DNA of 6,486 bases, from NCBI GenBank assembly GCA_018065745.1, contig JAGHSS010000321.1, positions 1-6,486 of the forward strand, written 5' to 3'. The notes beneath the pieces were generated by a model, which had not been told where the DNA came from, did no database searches, and saw only the letters and a list, made by a program, of their open reading frames with translations. This DNA is from Candidatus Neoflavobacterium equi (GTDB lineage Bacteria; Bacteroidota; Bacteroidia; Flavobacteriales; Flavobacteriaceae). The position numbers and the translations under genes were made by a program. Position 1 is the stretch's first letter. Each line of letters starts with the position of its first letter. Positions 1 to 6,325 of this stretch are shown piece by piece.

Positions 1-6
1 GTTTAT

Positions 7-624
7 ATGTCTGGGTTAATTGGTAGAAAAATCGGCATGACTAGCTTATTCGATGAGAACGGGAAGAACATTCCTTGTACTGTAATCGAAGCGGGTCCAT
101 GTGTCGTTACCCAAGTCAGAACCAATGCGGTTGACGGGTATGAAGCGTTACAACTTGGTTTCGATGACAAAACAGAGAAACATGCTACAAAAGCTGAGTT
201 AGGTCACTTTCAAAAAGCTGGTACTGTTGCGAAGAAAAAAGTCGTTGAATTCCAAGGTTTCGAAAAAGAGTATAATTTAGGTGATGTAGTTACTGTAGAT
301 TTGTTCAAAGAAGGAGAGTTTGTAGACGTTGCTGGAGTTTCAAAAGGTAAAGGTTTCCAAGGAGTTGTTAAACGTCACGGATTTGGTGGTGTTGGACAAG
401 CTACACATGGTCAACACAACCGTTTGAGAGCGCCAGGGTCTATTGGTGCATCTTCTTATCCTTCACGTGTATTCAAAGGAATGCGCATGGCAGGAAGAAT
501 GGGTGGAGATAGAGTAACAGTACAGAACCTTAGAGTGTTAAAAGTAGTAGCAGACAAGAACTTAATTGTAATTAAGGGTGCTGTTCCTGGTCATAATAAC
601 TCTTATGTAATCATTCAGAAGTAA
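7..624 (+). CDS. rplC: 50S ribosomal protein L3 (uL3)
   Basis: L3 is a primary 23S rRNA-binding protein that starts 50S assembly; its long loop reaches towards the peptidyl-transferase centre. The 205-residue product has the usual bacterial length. The N-terminus reads [10 protein letters not shown] (residues 3-12), followed by the family core [15 protein letters not shown] (112-126), GSIG (144-147), [21 protein letters not shown] (155-175, key residues K157, G158, M161, G163, G166) and KGAVPG (190-195). The conserved start of the protein lies immediately after the ATG, which fixes the start; only six bases precede it and they contain no Shine-Dalgarno sequence. At the site of E. coli Gln150, methylated by PrmB, this protein has Ser150 (GSIGASS), so that modification cannot occur here. 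The gene is relatively rich in GCG and GGG codons (GCG at 91, 127, 145, 229, 430). Its TAA stop overlaps the rplD ATG by one base. Identification is secure. Confidence 0.98.
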   Translation: MSGLIGRKIGMTSLFDENGKNIPCTVIEAGPCVVTQVRTNAVDGYEALQLGFDDKTEKHATKAELGHFQKAGTVAKKKVVEFQGFEKEYNLGDVVTVDLFKEGEFVDVAGVSKGKGFQGVVKRHGFGGVGQATHGQHNRLRAPGSIGASSYPSRVFKGMRMAGRMGGDRVTVQNLRVLKVVADKNLIVIKGAVPGHNNSYVIIQK

Positions 625-1253
625 TGGAAGTAAAAGTATTAGATATCAACGGAAAAGAAACGGGCAGAACAGTTCAACTTTCTGATTCAGTTTTCGCAAT
701 TGAGCCTAATAAGCATGCTATCTATCTTGACGTTAAACAATATTTAGCGAATCAAAGACAGGGAACTCACAAAGCTAAAGAGCGTAATGAGATCTCAGGT
801 AGTACAAGAAAGATTAAAAAACAAAAGGGAACAGGTACAGCTCGTGCGGGAAGTATCAAAAACCCATTGTTTAGAGGTGGAGGTAGAGTATTTGGACCAA
901 GACCAAGAAACTACTCTTTCAAATTGAACAAGGCGTTAAAAAGATTAGCTCGTAAATCAGCTTTCTCTTTAAAAGCACAAGAGTCAAACATTGTAGTTCT
1001 AGCGGACTTCCAATTTGAGGCTCCAAACACTAAAAATTTCATTAACGTATTGAAAGCTTTAGGGTTAGAGAACAAAAAATCGCTATTTGTATTGGGTGAG
1101 TCAAATAAAAACGTATATTTGTCATCGCGCAATTTAAAAGCGTCTAATGTAGTAACTTCTTCAGAATTAAGCACTTACGTGATTTTAAACACGAACAAAT
1201 TGGTTCTTTTAGAAAGTTCTGTAGAGGGAATTGTAGAAAATTTAAGCAAATAG
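624..1253 (+). CDS. rplD: 50S ribosomal protein L4 (uL4)
   Basis: L4 binds 23S rRNA early in assembly, and its extended loop forms part of the constriction of the nascent-peptide exit tunnel. In E. coli it also represses the S10 operon through a leader site, which would lie upstream of this window if present at all. The product is 209 residues, the normal length. The tunnel loop is clear at about 59-97: [18 protein letters not shown] (59-76) then [19 protein letters not shown] (77-95). Lys68 in QKGTG matches the E. coli Lys63 position tied to macrolide resistance and is wild type. A globular alpha/beta domain follows ([20 protein letters not shown], about 126-145). The ATG shares its A with the rplC stop (TAATG), so translational coupling to rplC is likely. 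The gene ends in tandem in-frame stops, TAG TAG at 1251-1256. Confidence 0.98.
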   Translation: MEVKVLDINGKETGRTVQLSDSVFAIEPNKHAIYLDVKQYLANQRQGTHKAKERNEISGSTRKIKKQKGTGTARAGSIKNPLFRGGGRVFGPRPRNYSFKLNKALKRLARKSAFSLKAQESNIVVLADFQFEAPNTKNFINVLKALGLENKKSLFVLGESNKNVYLSSRNLKASNVVTSSELSTYVILNTNKLVLLESSVEGIVENLSK

Positions 1254-1259
1254 TAGGCT

Positions 1260-1550
1260 ATGAGTATTATTATTAAACCTATCATTACTGAGAAAATCAC
1301 CAAAGACGGAGAGGTTTTCAACCGTTTTGGTTTTATTGTAGCTAAGAAAGCGAACAAAATTCAAATCAAAAAAGCTGTAGAGGCTGTTTATGGAGTTGGA
1401 GTTGTTTCAGTTAATACAATGAATTACAGAGCTGATAGAACAGTTAAATACACGAAAAGTGGTTTAATTAGTGGAAAGACAAACGCTTACAAAAAAGCGA
1501 TCGTTCAAGTACAAGAAGGAGAAACAATAGATTTTTATACTGATATCTAA
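1260..1550 (+). CDS. rplW: 50S ribosomal protein L23 (uL23)
   Basis: L23 sits at the mouth of the exit tunnel and is the docking site for trigger factor and the signal recognition particle. The 96-residue product matches the family length. It opens with IIKPIITEK (4-12); Glu11 aligns with E. coli Glu18, the trigger-factor contact, so the docking residue is kept. The helix FIVAKKANKIQIKKAVEAVYGV (25-46), VNTMNYR (51-57) and AYKKAIVQVQEGETIDFY (76-93) follow the family pattern, with the tunnel-facing hairpin loop between about 57 and 75. The start lies 7 bases after the rplD stop, with no Shine-Dalgarno sequence. The stop is doubled: TAA at 1548-1550, then TAG in frame. Confidence 0.97.
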   Translation: MSIIIKPIITEKITKDGEVFNRFGFIVAKKANKIQIKKAVEAVYGVGVVSVNTMNYRADRTVKYTKSGLISGKTNAYKKAIVQVQEGETIDFYTDI

Positions 1551-1556
1551 TAGAAA

Positions 1557-2381
1557 ATGTCAGTTAGAGAATTAAAACCTATTACCCCAGGTCAGCGTTT
1601 TAGAGTTGTTAATAGCTTTGACACTATTACAACTGACAAGCCGGAGCGTTCATTAATCGCACCGAAAAAAAACTCTGGAGGTAGAAAAAGTCAAGGAAAA
1701 ATGACCATGCGTTACATGGGTGGTGGTCATAAACAACGTTACCGTATTATCGATTTCAAAAGAACTAAAGAAGGAGTTCCTGCTGTAGTTAAAACAATCG
1801 AGTATGACCCGAACCGTTCAGCGTTCATCTCATTATTATATTATGCAGATGGAGCTAAAACGTATATCATTGCACAAAACGGATTACAAGTAGGACAAAC
1901 AGTTGTATCTGGTCCAGATGCTTCACCAGAAATTGGAAACACTTTACCATTAAGTAAAATTCCTCTAGGTACTGTTATTTCTTGTATCGAATTACGTCCT
2001 GGACAAGGGGCAGTAATCGCTCGTTCTGCAGGAACTTTTGCTCAATTAATGGCACGTGATGGTAAATATGCTACTATCAAAATGCCATCAGGAGAGACAA
2101 GATTAATCTTATTAACATGTTCAGCAACAATCGGAGCTGTTTCTAACTCTGACCACCAATTGGTTGTATCTGGAAAAGCAGGTAGATCTAGATGGTTAGG
2201 TAGAAGACCAAGAACTAGACCAGTTGCTATGAACCCAGTTGATCACCCTATGGGAGGTGGTGAAGGACGCTCTTCAGGAGGTCACCCACGTTCAAGAAAA
2301 GGATTACCAGCTAAAGGTTATAGAACTCGTTCTAAAGTTAATCCGAGTAACAAGTATATCGTAGAACGTAGAAAGAAATAA
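1557..2381 (+). CDS. rplB: 50S ribosomal protein L2 (uL2)
   Basis: L2 is the largest and most conserved 50S core protein. It is needed for subunit association and peptidyl-transferase activity. The product has 274 residues against 273 in E. coli. Visible are the N-terminal rRNA-binding OB-like part with [16 protein letters not shown] (54-69), the SH3-like part with [20 protein letters not shown], and the C-terminal signature MNPVDHP (225-231) followed by MGGGEGR (232-238). His230 matches the essential E. coli His229 (mature numbering). The next position, His in E. coli (DHPHGGG), is Met232 here; I recall the DHPMGGG form as usual in Bacteroidota, so I read it as a lineage variant and not as damage. 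The basic tail ends in IVERRKK. The gene starts 7 bases after the rplW stop and ends in tandem TAA TAA (2379-2384). Confidence 0.99.
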   Translation: MSVRELKPITPGQRFRVVNSFDTITTDKPERSLIAPKKNSGGRKSQGKMTMRYMGGGHKQRYRIIDFKRTKEGVPAVVKTIEYDPNRSAFISLLYYADGAKTYIIAQNGLQVGQTVVSGPDASPEIGNTLPLSKIPLGTVISCIELRPGQGAVIARSAGTFAQLMARDGKYATIKMPSGETRLILLTCSATIGAVSNSDHQLVVSGKAGRSRWLGRRPRTRPVAMNPVDHPMGGGEGRSSGGHPRSRKGLPAKGYRTRSKVNPSNKYIVERRKK

Positions 2382-2391
2382 TAAGTAAGAC

Positions 2392-2670
2392 ATGGCACGT
2401 TCATTAAAAAAAGGACCATTTGTTCACTATAAATTAGAGAAAAAAGTTCAAGAAAACGTTGAAAAGGGTACTACAGGAGTTGTTAAGACTTGGTCTAGAG
2501 CTTCTATGATTACTCCAGACTTTGTTGGACAAACTATCGCAGTGCACAATGGTCGTCAATTTGTACCAGTTTACGTAACAGAAAACATGGTAGGTCATAA
2601 ATTAGGAGAATTTTCACCAACAAGATCTTTTAGAGGTCACGCTGGTGCTAAAAATAAAGGTAAAAAATAA
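2392..2670 (+). CDS. rpsS: 30S ribosomal protein S19 (uS19)
   Basis: S19 forms a complex with S13 in the 30S head, near the A-site tRNA and the intersubunit bridges. The product has 92 residues, the family norm. The N-terminus [11 protein letters not shown] (1-11) starts exactly at the ATG and confirms the start. The core includes [20 protein letters not shown] (32-51), [20 protein letters not shown] (52-71) and [12 protein letters not shown] (72-83), the classical S19 signature region. A lysine-rich tail (AKNKGKK) follows. The gene lies 10 bases after the rplB stop. The upstream bases are purine-rich but hold no GGAGG-like sequence. It ends with tandem TAA TAA (2668-2673). Confidence 0.99.
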   Translation: MARSLKKGPFVHYKLEKKVQENVEKGTTGVVKTWSRASMITPDFVGQTIAVHNGRQFVPVYVTENMVGHKLGEFSPTRSFRGHAGAKNKGKK

Positions 2671-2679
2671 TAAGAAGCT

Positions 2680-3090
2680 ATGGGAGTTCGTAAAAGAGAA
2701 AGAGCCGAGCAGACTAAAGAAGCTAACAAGCAAATTGCATTTGCTAAGCTAAATAACTGCCCTACTTCGCCTAGAAAAATGCGTTTAGTAGCGGATTTAG
2801 TTAGAGGTGAAAAAGTGGAAAAAGCTCTTAATATATTAAGATTTAGTTCAAAAGAAGCTTCTCGTAAATTAGAGAAATTATTACTTTCGGCTATCGCAAA
2901 CTGGCAAGCTAAAAATGCAGATTCTAACTTAGAAGAAGCAGGTTTAGTTATAAAAGAGATCAAAGTGGATGGAGGAGCAATGTTGAAAAGACTACGCCCA
3001 GCACCACAAGGTCGTGCACATAGAATCAGAAAACGTTCTAACCACGTAACAATCGTGTTAGGAGAGAATAATAACACTCAAAGCAATTAA
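2680..3090 (+). CDS. rplV: 50S ribosomal protein L22 (uL22), extended at both ends
   Basis: L22 contacts all 23S rRNA domains, and its beta-hairpin lines the exit tunnel opposite L4. The conserved core runs from about [14 protein letters not shown] (30-43) through [12 protein letters not shown] (70-81) to the hairpin [20 protein letters not shown] (101-120) and ITIVL-like end NHVTIVL (121-127). The product has 136 residues against 110 in E. coli. The excess is about 17 residues at the N-terminus (charged, [18 protein letters not shown]) and about 9 at the C-terminus (GENNNTQSN). The next in-frame Met is M34, inside the conserved core, so the upstream ATG at 2680 must be the start; it also sits at the normal 9-base spacing from rpsS. 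N-terminally longer L22 proteins are known in Bacteroidota, as I recall. The hairpin shows no macrolide-resistance-type deletion or duplication. The stop is doubled, TAA TAA (3088-3093). Confidence 0.97.
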   Translation: MGVRKRERAEQTKEANKQIAFAKLNNCPTSPRKMRLVADLVRGEKVEKALNILRFSSKEASRKLEKLLLSAIANWQAKNADSNLEEAGLVIKEIKVDGGAMLKRLRPAPQGRAHRIRKRSNHVTIVLGENNNTQSN

Positions 3091-3098
3091 TAAGCAGT

Positions 3099-3824
3099 AT
3101 GGGACAAAAAACTAATCCAATCGGAAATCGCCTTGGTATTATCAAGGGTTGGGATTCTAACTGGTACGGAGGAAATGATTACGGTGACAAATTAGCCGAA
3201 GATCACAAAATCAGAAAGTACATCCATGCTCGTTTATCAAAAGCTAGTGTATCAAAAGTAATCATTGAGAGAACTTTGAAACTTGTAACCGTTACTATCA
3301 CAACGGCTCGTCCAGGTATCATTATTGGTAAAGGCGGTCAAGAGGTAGACAAGTTGAAAGAGGAATTGAAAAAAATTACTGACAAAGAGGTACAAATCAA
3401 CATTTTTGAAATTAAACGTCCGGAGTTAGATGCATATTTAGTTGCAACTAGTATCGCTCGTCAAATTGAAAACCGTATTTCATACCGTCGTGCAATCAAA
3501 ATGAGTATTGCAGCTGCAATGCGCATGAATGCTGAAGGTATTAAAGTACAAATTTCAGGACGTTTGAACGGAGCTGAAATGGCACGTTCAGAAAATTTCA
3601 AAGAAGGACGTATTCCTCTATCTACTTTCAGAGCTGATATTGATTACTCACTTGCTGAAGCTCACACTACTTATGGTAGAATGGGAATCAAAGTGTGGAT
3701 CATGAAAGGTGAAGTTTATGGTAAGAGAGATCTTTCTCCGTTAGCTGGAATGGACAAAAAACAGTCTAAACCATCAGGATCTGCTGCTCCTAAAGGCAAA
3801 CCAAACGCTCGTAAAAGAAAGTAA
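3099..3824 (+). CDS. rpsC: 30S ribosomal protein S3 (uS3)
   Basis: S3 lies in the 30S head at the mRNA entry channel, where with S4 and S5 it contributes to the ribosomal helicase. The product has 241 residues, close to the family norm. [14 protein letters not shown] (1-14) begins at the ATG and fixes the start. A type II KH domain carries [16 protein letters not shown] (71-86), with the GKGG loop at 77-80. The helicase-type basic patch is at Arg130, Arg131 and Lys134 (SYRRAIKMS), matching E. coli Arg131, Arg132 and Lys135. The C-terminal domain shows [13 protein letters not shown] (153-165), then [13 protein letters not shown] (171-183) and [13 protein letters not shown] (188-200). The last 25 residues are a disordered-looking Lys/Pro/Ser-rich tail. 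A single TAA ends the gene. Confidence 0.99.
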   Translation: MGQKTNPIGNRLGIIKGWDSNWYGGNDYGDKLAEDHKIRKYIHARLSKASVSKVIIERTLKLVTVTITTARPGIIIGKGGQEVDKLKEELKKITDKEVQINIFEIKRPELDAYLVATSIARQIENRISYRRAIKMSIAAAMRMNAEGIKVQISGRLNGAEMARSENFKEGRIPLSTFRADIDYSLAEAHTTYGRMGIKVWIMKGEVYGKRDLSPLAGMDKKQSKPSGSAAPKGKPNARKRK

Positions 3825-3841
3825 TTAAAAACTAAAGAAAA

Positions 3842-4261
3842 ATGTTACAGCCTAAAAGAACAAAATACCGTAAGGTACAGAAAGGTAAAATGAAAGGGGT
3901 GTCTCAAAGAGGACATGAACTTTCAAATGGAATGTTTGGTATTAAATCTTTAGATTATTCATTCATTACTTCAAGACAAATCGAAGCTGCACGTATCGCT
4001 GCAACTCGTTTCATGAAGAGAGAAGGGCAATTGTGGATTAAAATTTTCCCAGACAAACCAATCACTAAGAAGCCTCTTGAAGTACGTATGGGTAAAGGTA
4101 AGGGTGCAGTTGAGTATTGGGCTGCAGTTGTAAAACCTGGAAGAATTATGTTTGAAGTTGGTGGGGTTCCATTAGCTGTTGCAAAAGAGGCATTGCGTCT
4201 TGCTGCACAAAAACTTCCAGTAAAAACTAAGTTCATCGTTGCTAGAGATTTCGAAGCATAA
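3842..4261 (+). CDS. rplP: 50S ribosomal protein L16 (uL16)
   Basis: L16 binds near the A-site tRNA and the 5S rRNA side of the 50S subunit and is a late assembly protein. The product has 139 residues, close to the E. coli length of 136. The start [11 protein letters not shown] (1-11) is the family N-terminus. Further on are [21 protein letters not shown] (50-70, key residues R51, R56, W65), [19 protein letters not shown] (70-88) and [20 protein letters not shown] (90-109). Arg82 in VRMGKGKG corresponds to E. coli Arg81, the residue hydroxylated there by the oxygenase YcfD (RoxA); whether it is modified here cannot be seen. The segment [16 protein letters not shown] (23-38) is the Bacteroidota-like form of a variable region. 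The gene follows rpsC after 17 bases of A-rich sequence and ends TAA TAA (4259-4264). Confidence 0.98.
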   Translation: MLQPKRTKYRKVQKGKMKGVSQRGHELSNGMFGIKSLDYSFITSRQIEAARIAATRFMKREGQLWIKIFPDKPITKKPLEVRMGKGKGAVEYWAAVVKPGRIMFEVGGVPLAVAKEALRLAAQKLPVKTKFIVARDFEA

Positions 4262-4273
4262 TAAACATTAATT

Positions 4274-4465
4274 ATGAAACAATCAGAAATTAAAAATCTA
4301 TCTGCAGCTGAGTTACAAGAGAAACTTAGTGAGTTGAAGAAGACATATACTGACCTAAAAGATGCTCATGCTATCTCCCCAATTGCGAATCCGTTGCAAA
4401 TTAAAGCAGCTAGAAGAACAATTGCTAGATTTAACACTGAGATAAGCAAAAGAGAGTTACAATAA
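4274..4465 (+). CDS. rpmC: 50S ribosomal protein L29 (uL29)
   Basis: L29 is a small two-helix protein beside L23 at the tunnel exit, where it helps form the platform for nascent-chain factors. The product has 63 residues, exactly the size of E. coli L29. Helix 1 is visible as SEIKNLSAAELQEKLSELKK (4-23). A turn with SPIANPLQIKAARRTIAR (35-52) leads into helix 2, which ends in NTEISKREL; the KAARRTIARFNT part is the family signature area. The start ATG is 12 bases after the rplP stop, with an AT-rich spacer (ACATTAATT) and no Shine-Dalgarno sequence. A single TAA stop is used. Position between L16 and S17 is canonical and supports the call. Confidence 0.96.
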   Translation: MKQSEIKNLSAAELQEKLSELKKTYTDLKDAHAISPIANPLQIKAARRTIARFNTEISKRELQ

Positions 4466-4482
4466 TTGTATTCTGCTGAAAG

Positions 4483-4740
4483 ATGGAAAAAAGAAATTTA
4501 AGAAAAGAAAGAGTTGGTGTTGTTACTAGTAACAAAATGGTTAAATCCATTATTGTTTCTGAAACAAAAAAAGTAAAGCACCCTTTATACGGTAAGTTCG
4601 TGTTAAAAACTAAGAAATATGTTGCACACGACGAATTAAACGACTGTAACATTGGAGACACAGTTAGAATTATGGAGACACGTCCATTATCTAAGTCTAA
4701 ATGTTGGAGATTAGTTGAAATCATTGAAAGAGCGAAATAA
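4483..4740 (+). CDS. rpsQ: 30S ribosomal protein S17 (uS17)
   Basis: S17 is an OB-fold protein that binds 16S rRNA early in 30S assembly. The product has 85 residues, the family length. The N-terminus [19 protein letters not shown] (4-22) matches the family pattern in which a basic stretch leads into the [12 protein letters not shown] strand. The family signature [14 protein letters not shown] (58-71) is followed by CWRLVEII (74-81). The ATG is 17 bases after rpmC, and the preceding bases (GCTGAAAG) contain no usable Shine-Dalgarno sequence. This is the last gene of the classical S10 operon, but only two bases separate its TAA from the rplN ATG, so transcription must continue directly into the spc genes. 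Confidence 0.98.
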   Translation: MEKRNLRKERVGVVTSNKMVKSIIVSETKKVKHPLYGKFVLKTKKYVAHDELNDCNIGDTVRIMETRPLSKSKCWRLVEIIERAK

Positions 4741-4742
4741 TT

Positions 4743-5111
4743 ATGTTACAACAGGAATCTAGATTAAAAGTAGCAGATAACACAGGAGCAAAAGAAGTTT
4801 TGACTATCCGTGTTTTAGGAGGAACGAAACGTCGTTATGCCTCTGTTGGAGATAAAATTGTAGTTGCTATTAAAGATGCTGCTCCAAACAGTAATGTTAA
4901 AAAAGGAGCTGTTTCAACTGCAGTAGTTGTACGTACCAAAAAAGAAGTGAGAAGAGCCGATGGATCTTACATCAGATTCGATGATAACGCATGTGTGTTG
5001 TTGAATGCTGCTGGAGAGATGAGAGGAACTCGTGTTTTTGGTCCTGTTGCAAGAGAACTTCGTGAAAAACAATTCATGAAAATTGTATCATTAGCACCAG
5101 AAGTGCTTTAA
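4743..5111 (+). CDS. rplN: 50S ribosomal protein L14 (uL14)
   Basis: L14 is a beta-barrel protein on the 50S interface, forming intersubunit bridges with 16S rRNA and binding the silencing factor RsfS in other bacteria. The product has 122 residues, matching the near-invariant family length of 122-123. The sequence follows the family closely: [20 protein letters not shown] (1-20), the central signature from [17 protein letters not shown] (55-71) into [16 protein letters not shown] (73-88), and [16 protein letters not shown] (94-109). The ATG follows the rpsQ stop after two T bases. In E. coli this gene opens a separate spc operon with its own promoter; here no space for such a promoter exists. 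The gene ends in a single TAA. Confidence 0.99.
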   Translation: MLQQESRLKVADNTGAKEVLTIRVLGGTKRRYASVGDKIVVAIKDAAPNSNVKKGAVSTAVVVRTKKEVRRADGSYIRFDDNACVLLNAAGEMRGTRVFGPVARELREKQFMKIVSLAPEVL

Positions 5112-5123
5112 TTCGTAATTAAG

Positions 5124-5438
5124 ATGATAAAGCTAAAAATTAAATCAGGAGATATCGTTAGAGTTATCGCTGGTGACCATAAAGGTTCAGAAGGAAAAGT
5201 TTTACGTGTATTACGTGATAAAAACAAAGCAATCGTTGAAGGTGTAAACATGGTTTCGAAACATACAAAACCAAGTGCTACAAACCCTCAAGGTGGAATT
5301 GTTAAAAAAGAAGCTGCAATCCATATCTCAAACATTCAATTAGTTGATACAAAAACTAACGAAACTACGAAAGTAGCTTACAAAATTGAAGGAGATAAGA
5401 AAGTAAGAGTTTCTAAAAAAACTAATCAAGTATTATAG
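5124..5438 (+). CDS. rplX: 50S ribosomal protein L24 (uL24)
   Basis: L24 binds the 5' part of 23S rRNA, helps start 50S assembly and ends up near the tunnel exit. The product has 104 residues, the same as E. coli L24. A KOW motif is clear at the N-terminus: [20 protein letters not shown] (5-24), followed by [20 protein letters not shown] (25-44). Then come [20 protein letters not shown] (46-65) and [10 protein letters not shown] (66-75), both family hallmarks. The C-terminal 25 residues are lysine- and threonine-rich and less conserved. The start is 12 bases after the rplN stop. The stop is TAG, one of only two TAG-terminated genes in the window (with rplD). Confidence 0.98.
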   Translation: MIKLKIKSGDIVRVIAGDHKGSEGKVLRVLRDKNKAIVEGVNMVSKHTKPSATNPQGGIVKKEAAIHISNIQLVDTKTNETTKVAYKIEGDKKVRVSKKTNQVL

Positions 5439-5440
5439 TC

Positions 5441-5992
5441 ATGACTTATATCCCAAGACTTAAACAAGAATATAGAGACAGAGTTATCTCTGCTCTTACT
5501 GAAGAATTCGGTTACAAAAATGTGATGCAAGTTCCAACACTTGAGAAAATTGTTGTAAGCCGTGGAGTTGGTGCTGCTGTATCAGATAAAAAATTAGTTG
5601 ATTACGCTGTTGAAGAGTTAACTAAAATTACTGGACAAAAAGCAGTTGCTACAATTTCTAAGAAAGATGTTGCATCTTTCAAATTAAGAAAAGGAATGCC
5701 AATTGGTGCTAAAGTTACTTTACGTGGTGAAAAAATGTATGAGTTTTTAGATCGTCTAATCACTTCATCATTACCACGTGTAAGAGATTTCTCTGGAATT
5801 AAATCTAATGGATTTGATGGAAGAGGAAACTACAACTTAGGAGTTGTTGAGCAAATCATTTTCCCTGAAATTGATATCGATAAAGTAAACAAAATTGCTG
5901 GTTTTGACATTACCTTCGTTACTTCTGCTAGTACAGATAAAGAAGCTAAATCATTACTTACTGAATTAGGATTACCTTTTAAAAAGAATTAA
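5441..5992 (+). CDS. rplE: 50S ribosomal protein L5 (uL5)
   Basis: L5 binds 5S rRNA and helps place the 5S particle in the central protuberance, where it touches the P-site tRNA and S13 in the 30S head. The product has 183 residues; the family is typically about 179. Diagnostic segments are PRLKQEY (5-11), [10 protein letters not shown] (35-44), [20 protein letters not shown] (72-91), [17 protein letters not shown] (92-108), [10 protein letters not shown] (111-120) and [20 protein letters not shown] (125-144). The start is two bases after the rplX TAG, so coupled translation is likely. In E. coli the start of this gene carries the S8 repressor site; I do not see an obvious hairpin of that kind here. 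I saw no GCG or GGG codons in this gene on reading, unlike rplC. Confidence 0.98.
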   Translation: MTYIPRLKQEYRDRVISALTEEFGYKNVMQVPTLEKIVVSRGVGAAVSDKKLVDYAVEELTKITGQKAVATISKKDVASFKLRKGMPIGAKVTLRGEKMYEFLDRLITSSLPRVRDFSGIKSNGFDGRGNYNLGVVEQIIFPEIDIDKVNKIAGFDITFVTSASTDKEAKSLLTELGLPFKKN

Positions 5993-5994
5993 GG

Positions 5995-6264
5995 ATGGCT
6001 AAAGAATCAATGAAAGCCCGTGAGGCTAAAAGAGAAGCTTTGGTAGCTAAGTATGCTGCAAAACGTGAAGCTTTAAAACAAGCGGGTGATTATGACGCAT
6101 TACAAAGATTACCTAAAAATGCATCTCCAGTACGTTTACACAATCGTTGTAAATTAACTGGTAGACCAAGAGGGTATATGCGTCAATTTGGTCTTTCACG
6201 TGTAACTTTCCGTGAAATGGCTAACCAAGGTTTGATCCCAGGAGTTAAAAAAGCAAGTTGGTAA
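5995..6264 (+). CDS. rpsN: 30S ribosomal protein S14 (uS14), zinc-independent long form
   Basis: S14 is a 30S head protein near S3, S10 and S19, added late in assembly. The product has 89 residues and is the long C-minus type. The only cysteine is Cys52, and there are no CxxC pairs as in the 61-residue zinc-binding form, so it should not depend on zinc. [20 protein letters not shown] (1-20) is a basic helix typical of the long form. The conserved C-terminal half reads [20 protein letters not shown] (47-66), then [20 protein letters not shown] (67-86) and the terminal ASW. AAGG touches the ATG directly, with no spacing, so it is unlikely to act as a Shine-Dalgarno site. The gene starts two bases after rplE and ends TAA TAA (6262-6267). 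Confidence 0.99.
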   Translation: MAKESMKAREAKREALVAKYAAKREALKQAGDYDALQRLPKNASPVRLHNRCKLTGRPRGYMRQFGLSRVTFREMANQGLIPGVKKASW

Positions 6265-6277
6265 TAAATTTATAATT

Positions 6278-6311
6278 GGTTGAAGGTTCAAATTTTTTGA
6301 AAACCCCAACC
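6278..6311 (+). other. Imperfect hairpin in the rpsN-rpsH gap
   Basis: The 61-base gap between rpsN and rpsH is the only sizeable spacer in the window. Within it, GGTTG (6278-6282) pairs with CAACC (6307-6311). GG (6285-6286) pairs with CC (6304-6305), and TTCAAA (6287-6292) pairs with TTTGAA (6296-6301). The loop is TTT; an AA/C internal loop and a two-A bulge interrupt the stem, giving 13 pairs in total. The T-run is in the loop and no T-run follows the stem, so it does not look like an intrinsic terminator. A role in rpsH translation, such as an r-protein binding site, or in mRNA processing is possible but is inference. Folding energy was not computed. Confidence 0.5.
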
Positions 6312-6325
6312 GTAAATCATACATT

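Noticed and set aside
911..1174. Open frame of 87 codons on the - strand opposite rplD
   Set aside because: A shadow of the L4 coding sequence, with no recognisable protein features and no separate start signal.
1175..1357. Short - strand frame with a hydrophobic, membrane-like stretch across the rplD-rplW junction
   Set aside because: The hydrophobic stretch comes from the antisense of the AT-rich junction and the L23 start; it overlaps two certain genes and has no supporting context.
2637..3077. Long open frame of 146 codons on the - strand opposite rplV
   Set aside because: It lies wholly against a secure L22 gene, its translation resembles no family I know, and low stop density opposite a lysine/arginine-rich gene explains it.
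3955..4236. Open frame of 93 codons on the - strand opposite rplP
   Set aside because: Antisense shadow of the conserved L16 gene.
4431..4724. Open frame of 97 codons on the - strand opposite rpmC/rpsQ
   Set aside because: Antisense shadow; cysteine- and phenylalanine-rich translation typical of a reversed lysine-rich gene.
5424..5480. E. coli-type S8 repressor site at the rplE start
   Set aside because: Only two bases separate rplX and rplE, and I could not find a matching stem-loop around the ATG by eye.
6278..6311. Intrinsic terminator at the rpsN-rpsH hairpin
   Set aside because: No T-run follows the stem on either strand, the stem is weak and interrupted, and the spc cluster continues directly with rpsH.
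6265..6325. Possible Bacteroidota promoter (TTG ... TAnnTTTG) before rpsH
   Set aside because: TTTG at 6296-6299 is preceded by AT and not TA at the required place, and the nearest TTG (6276-6278) is too close. The match is poor, and the T-run is explained by the hairpin loop.
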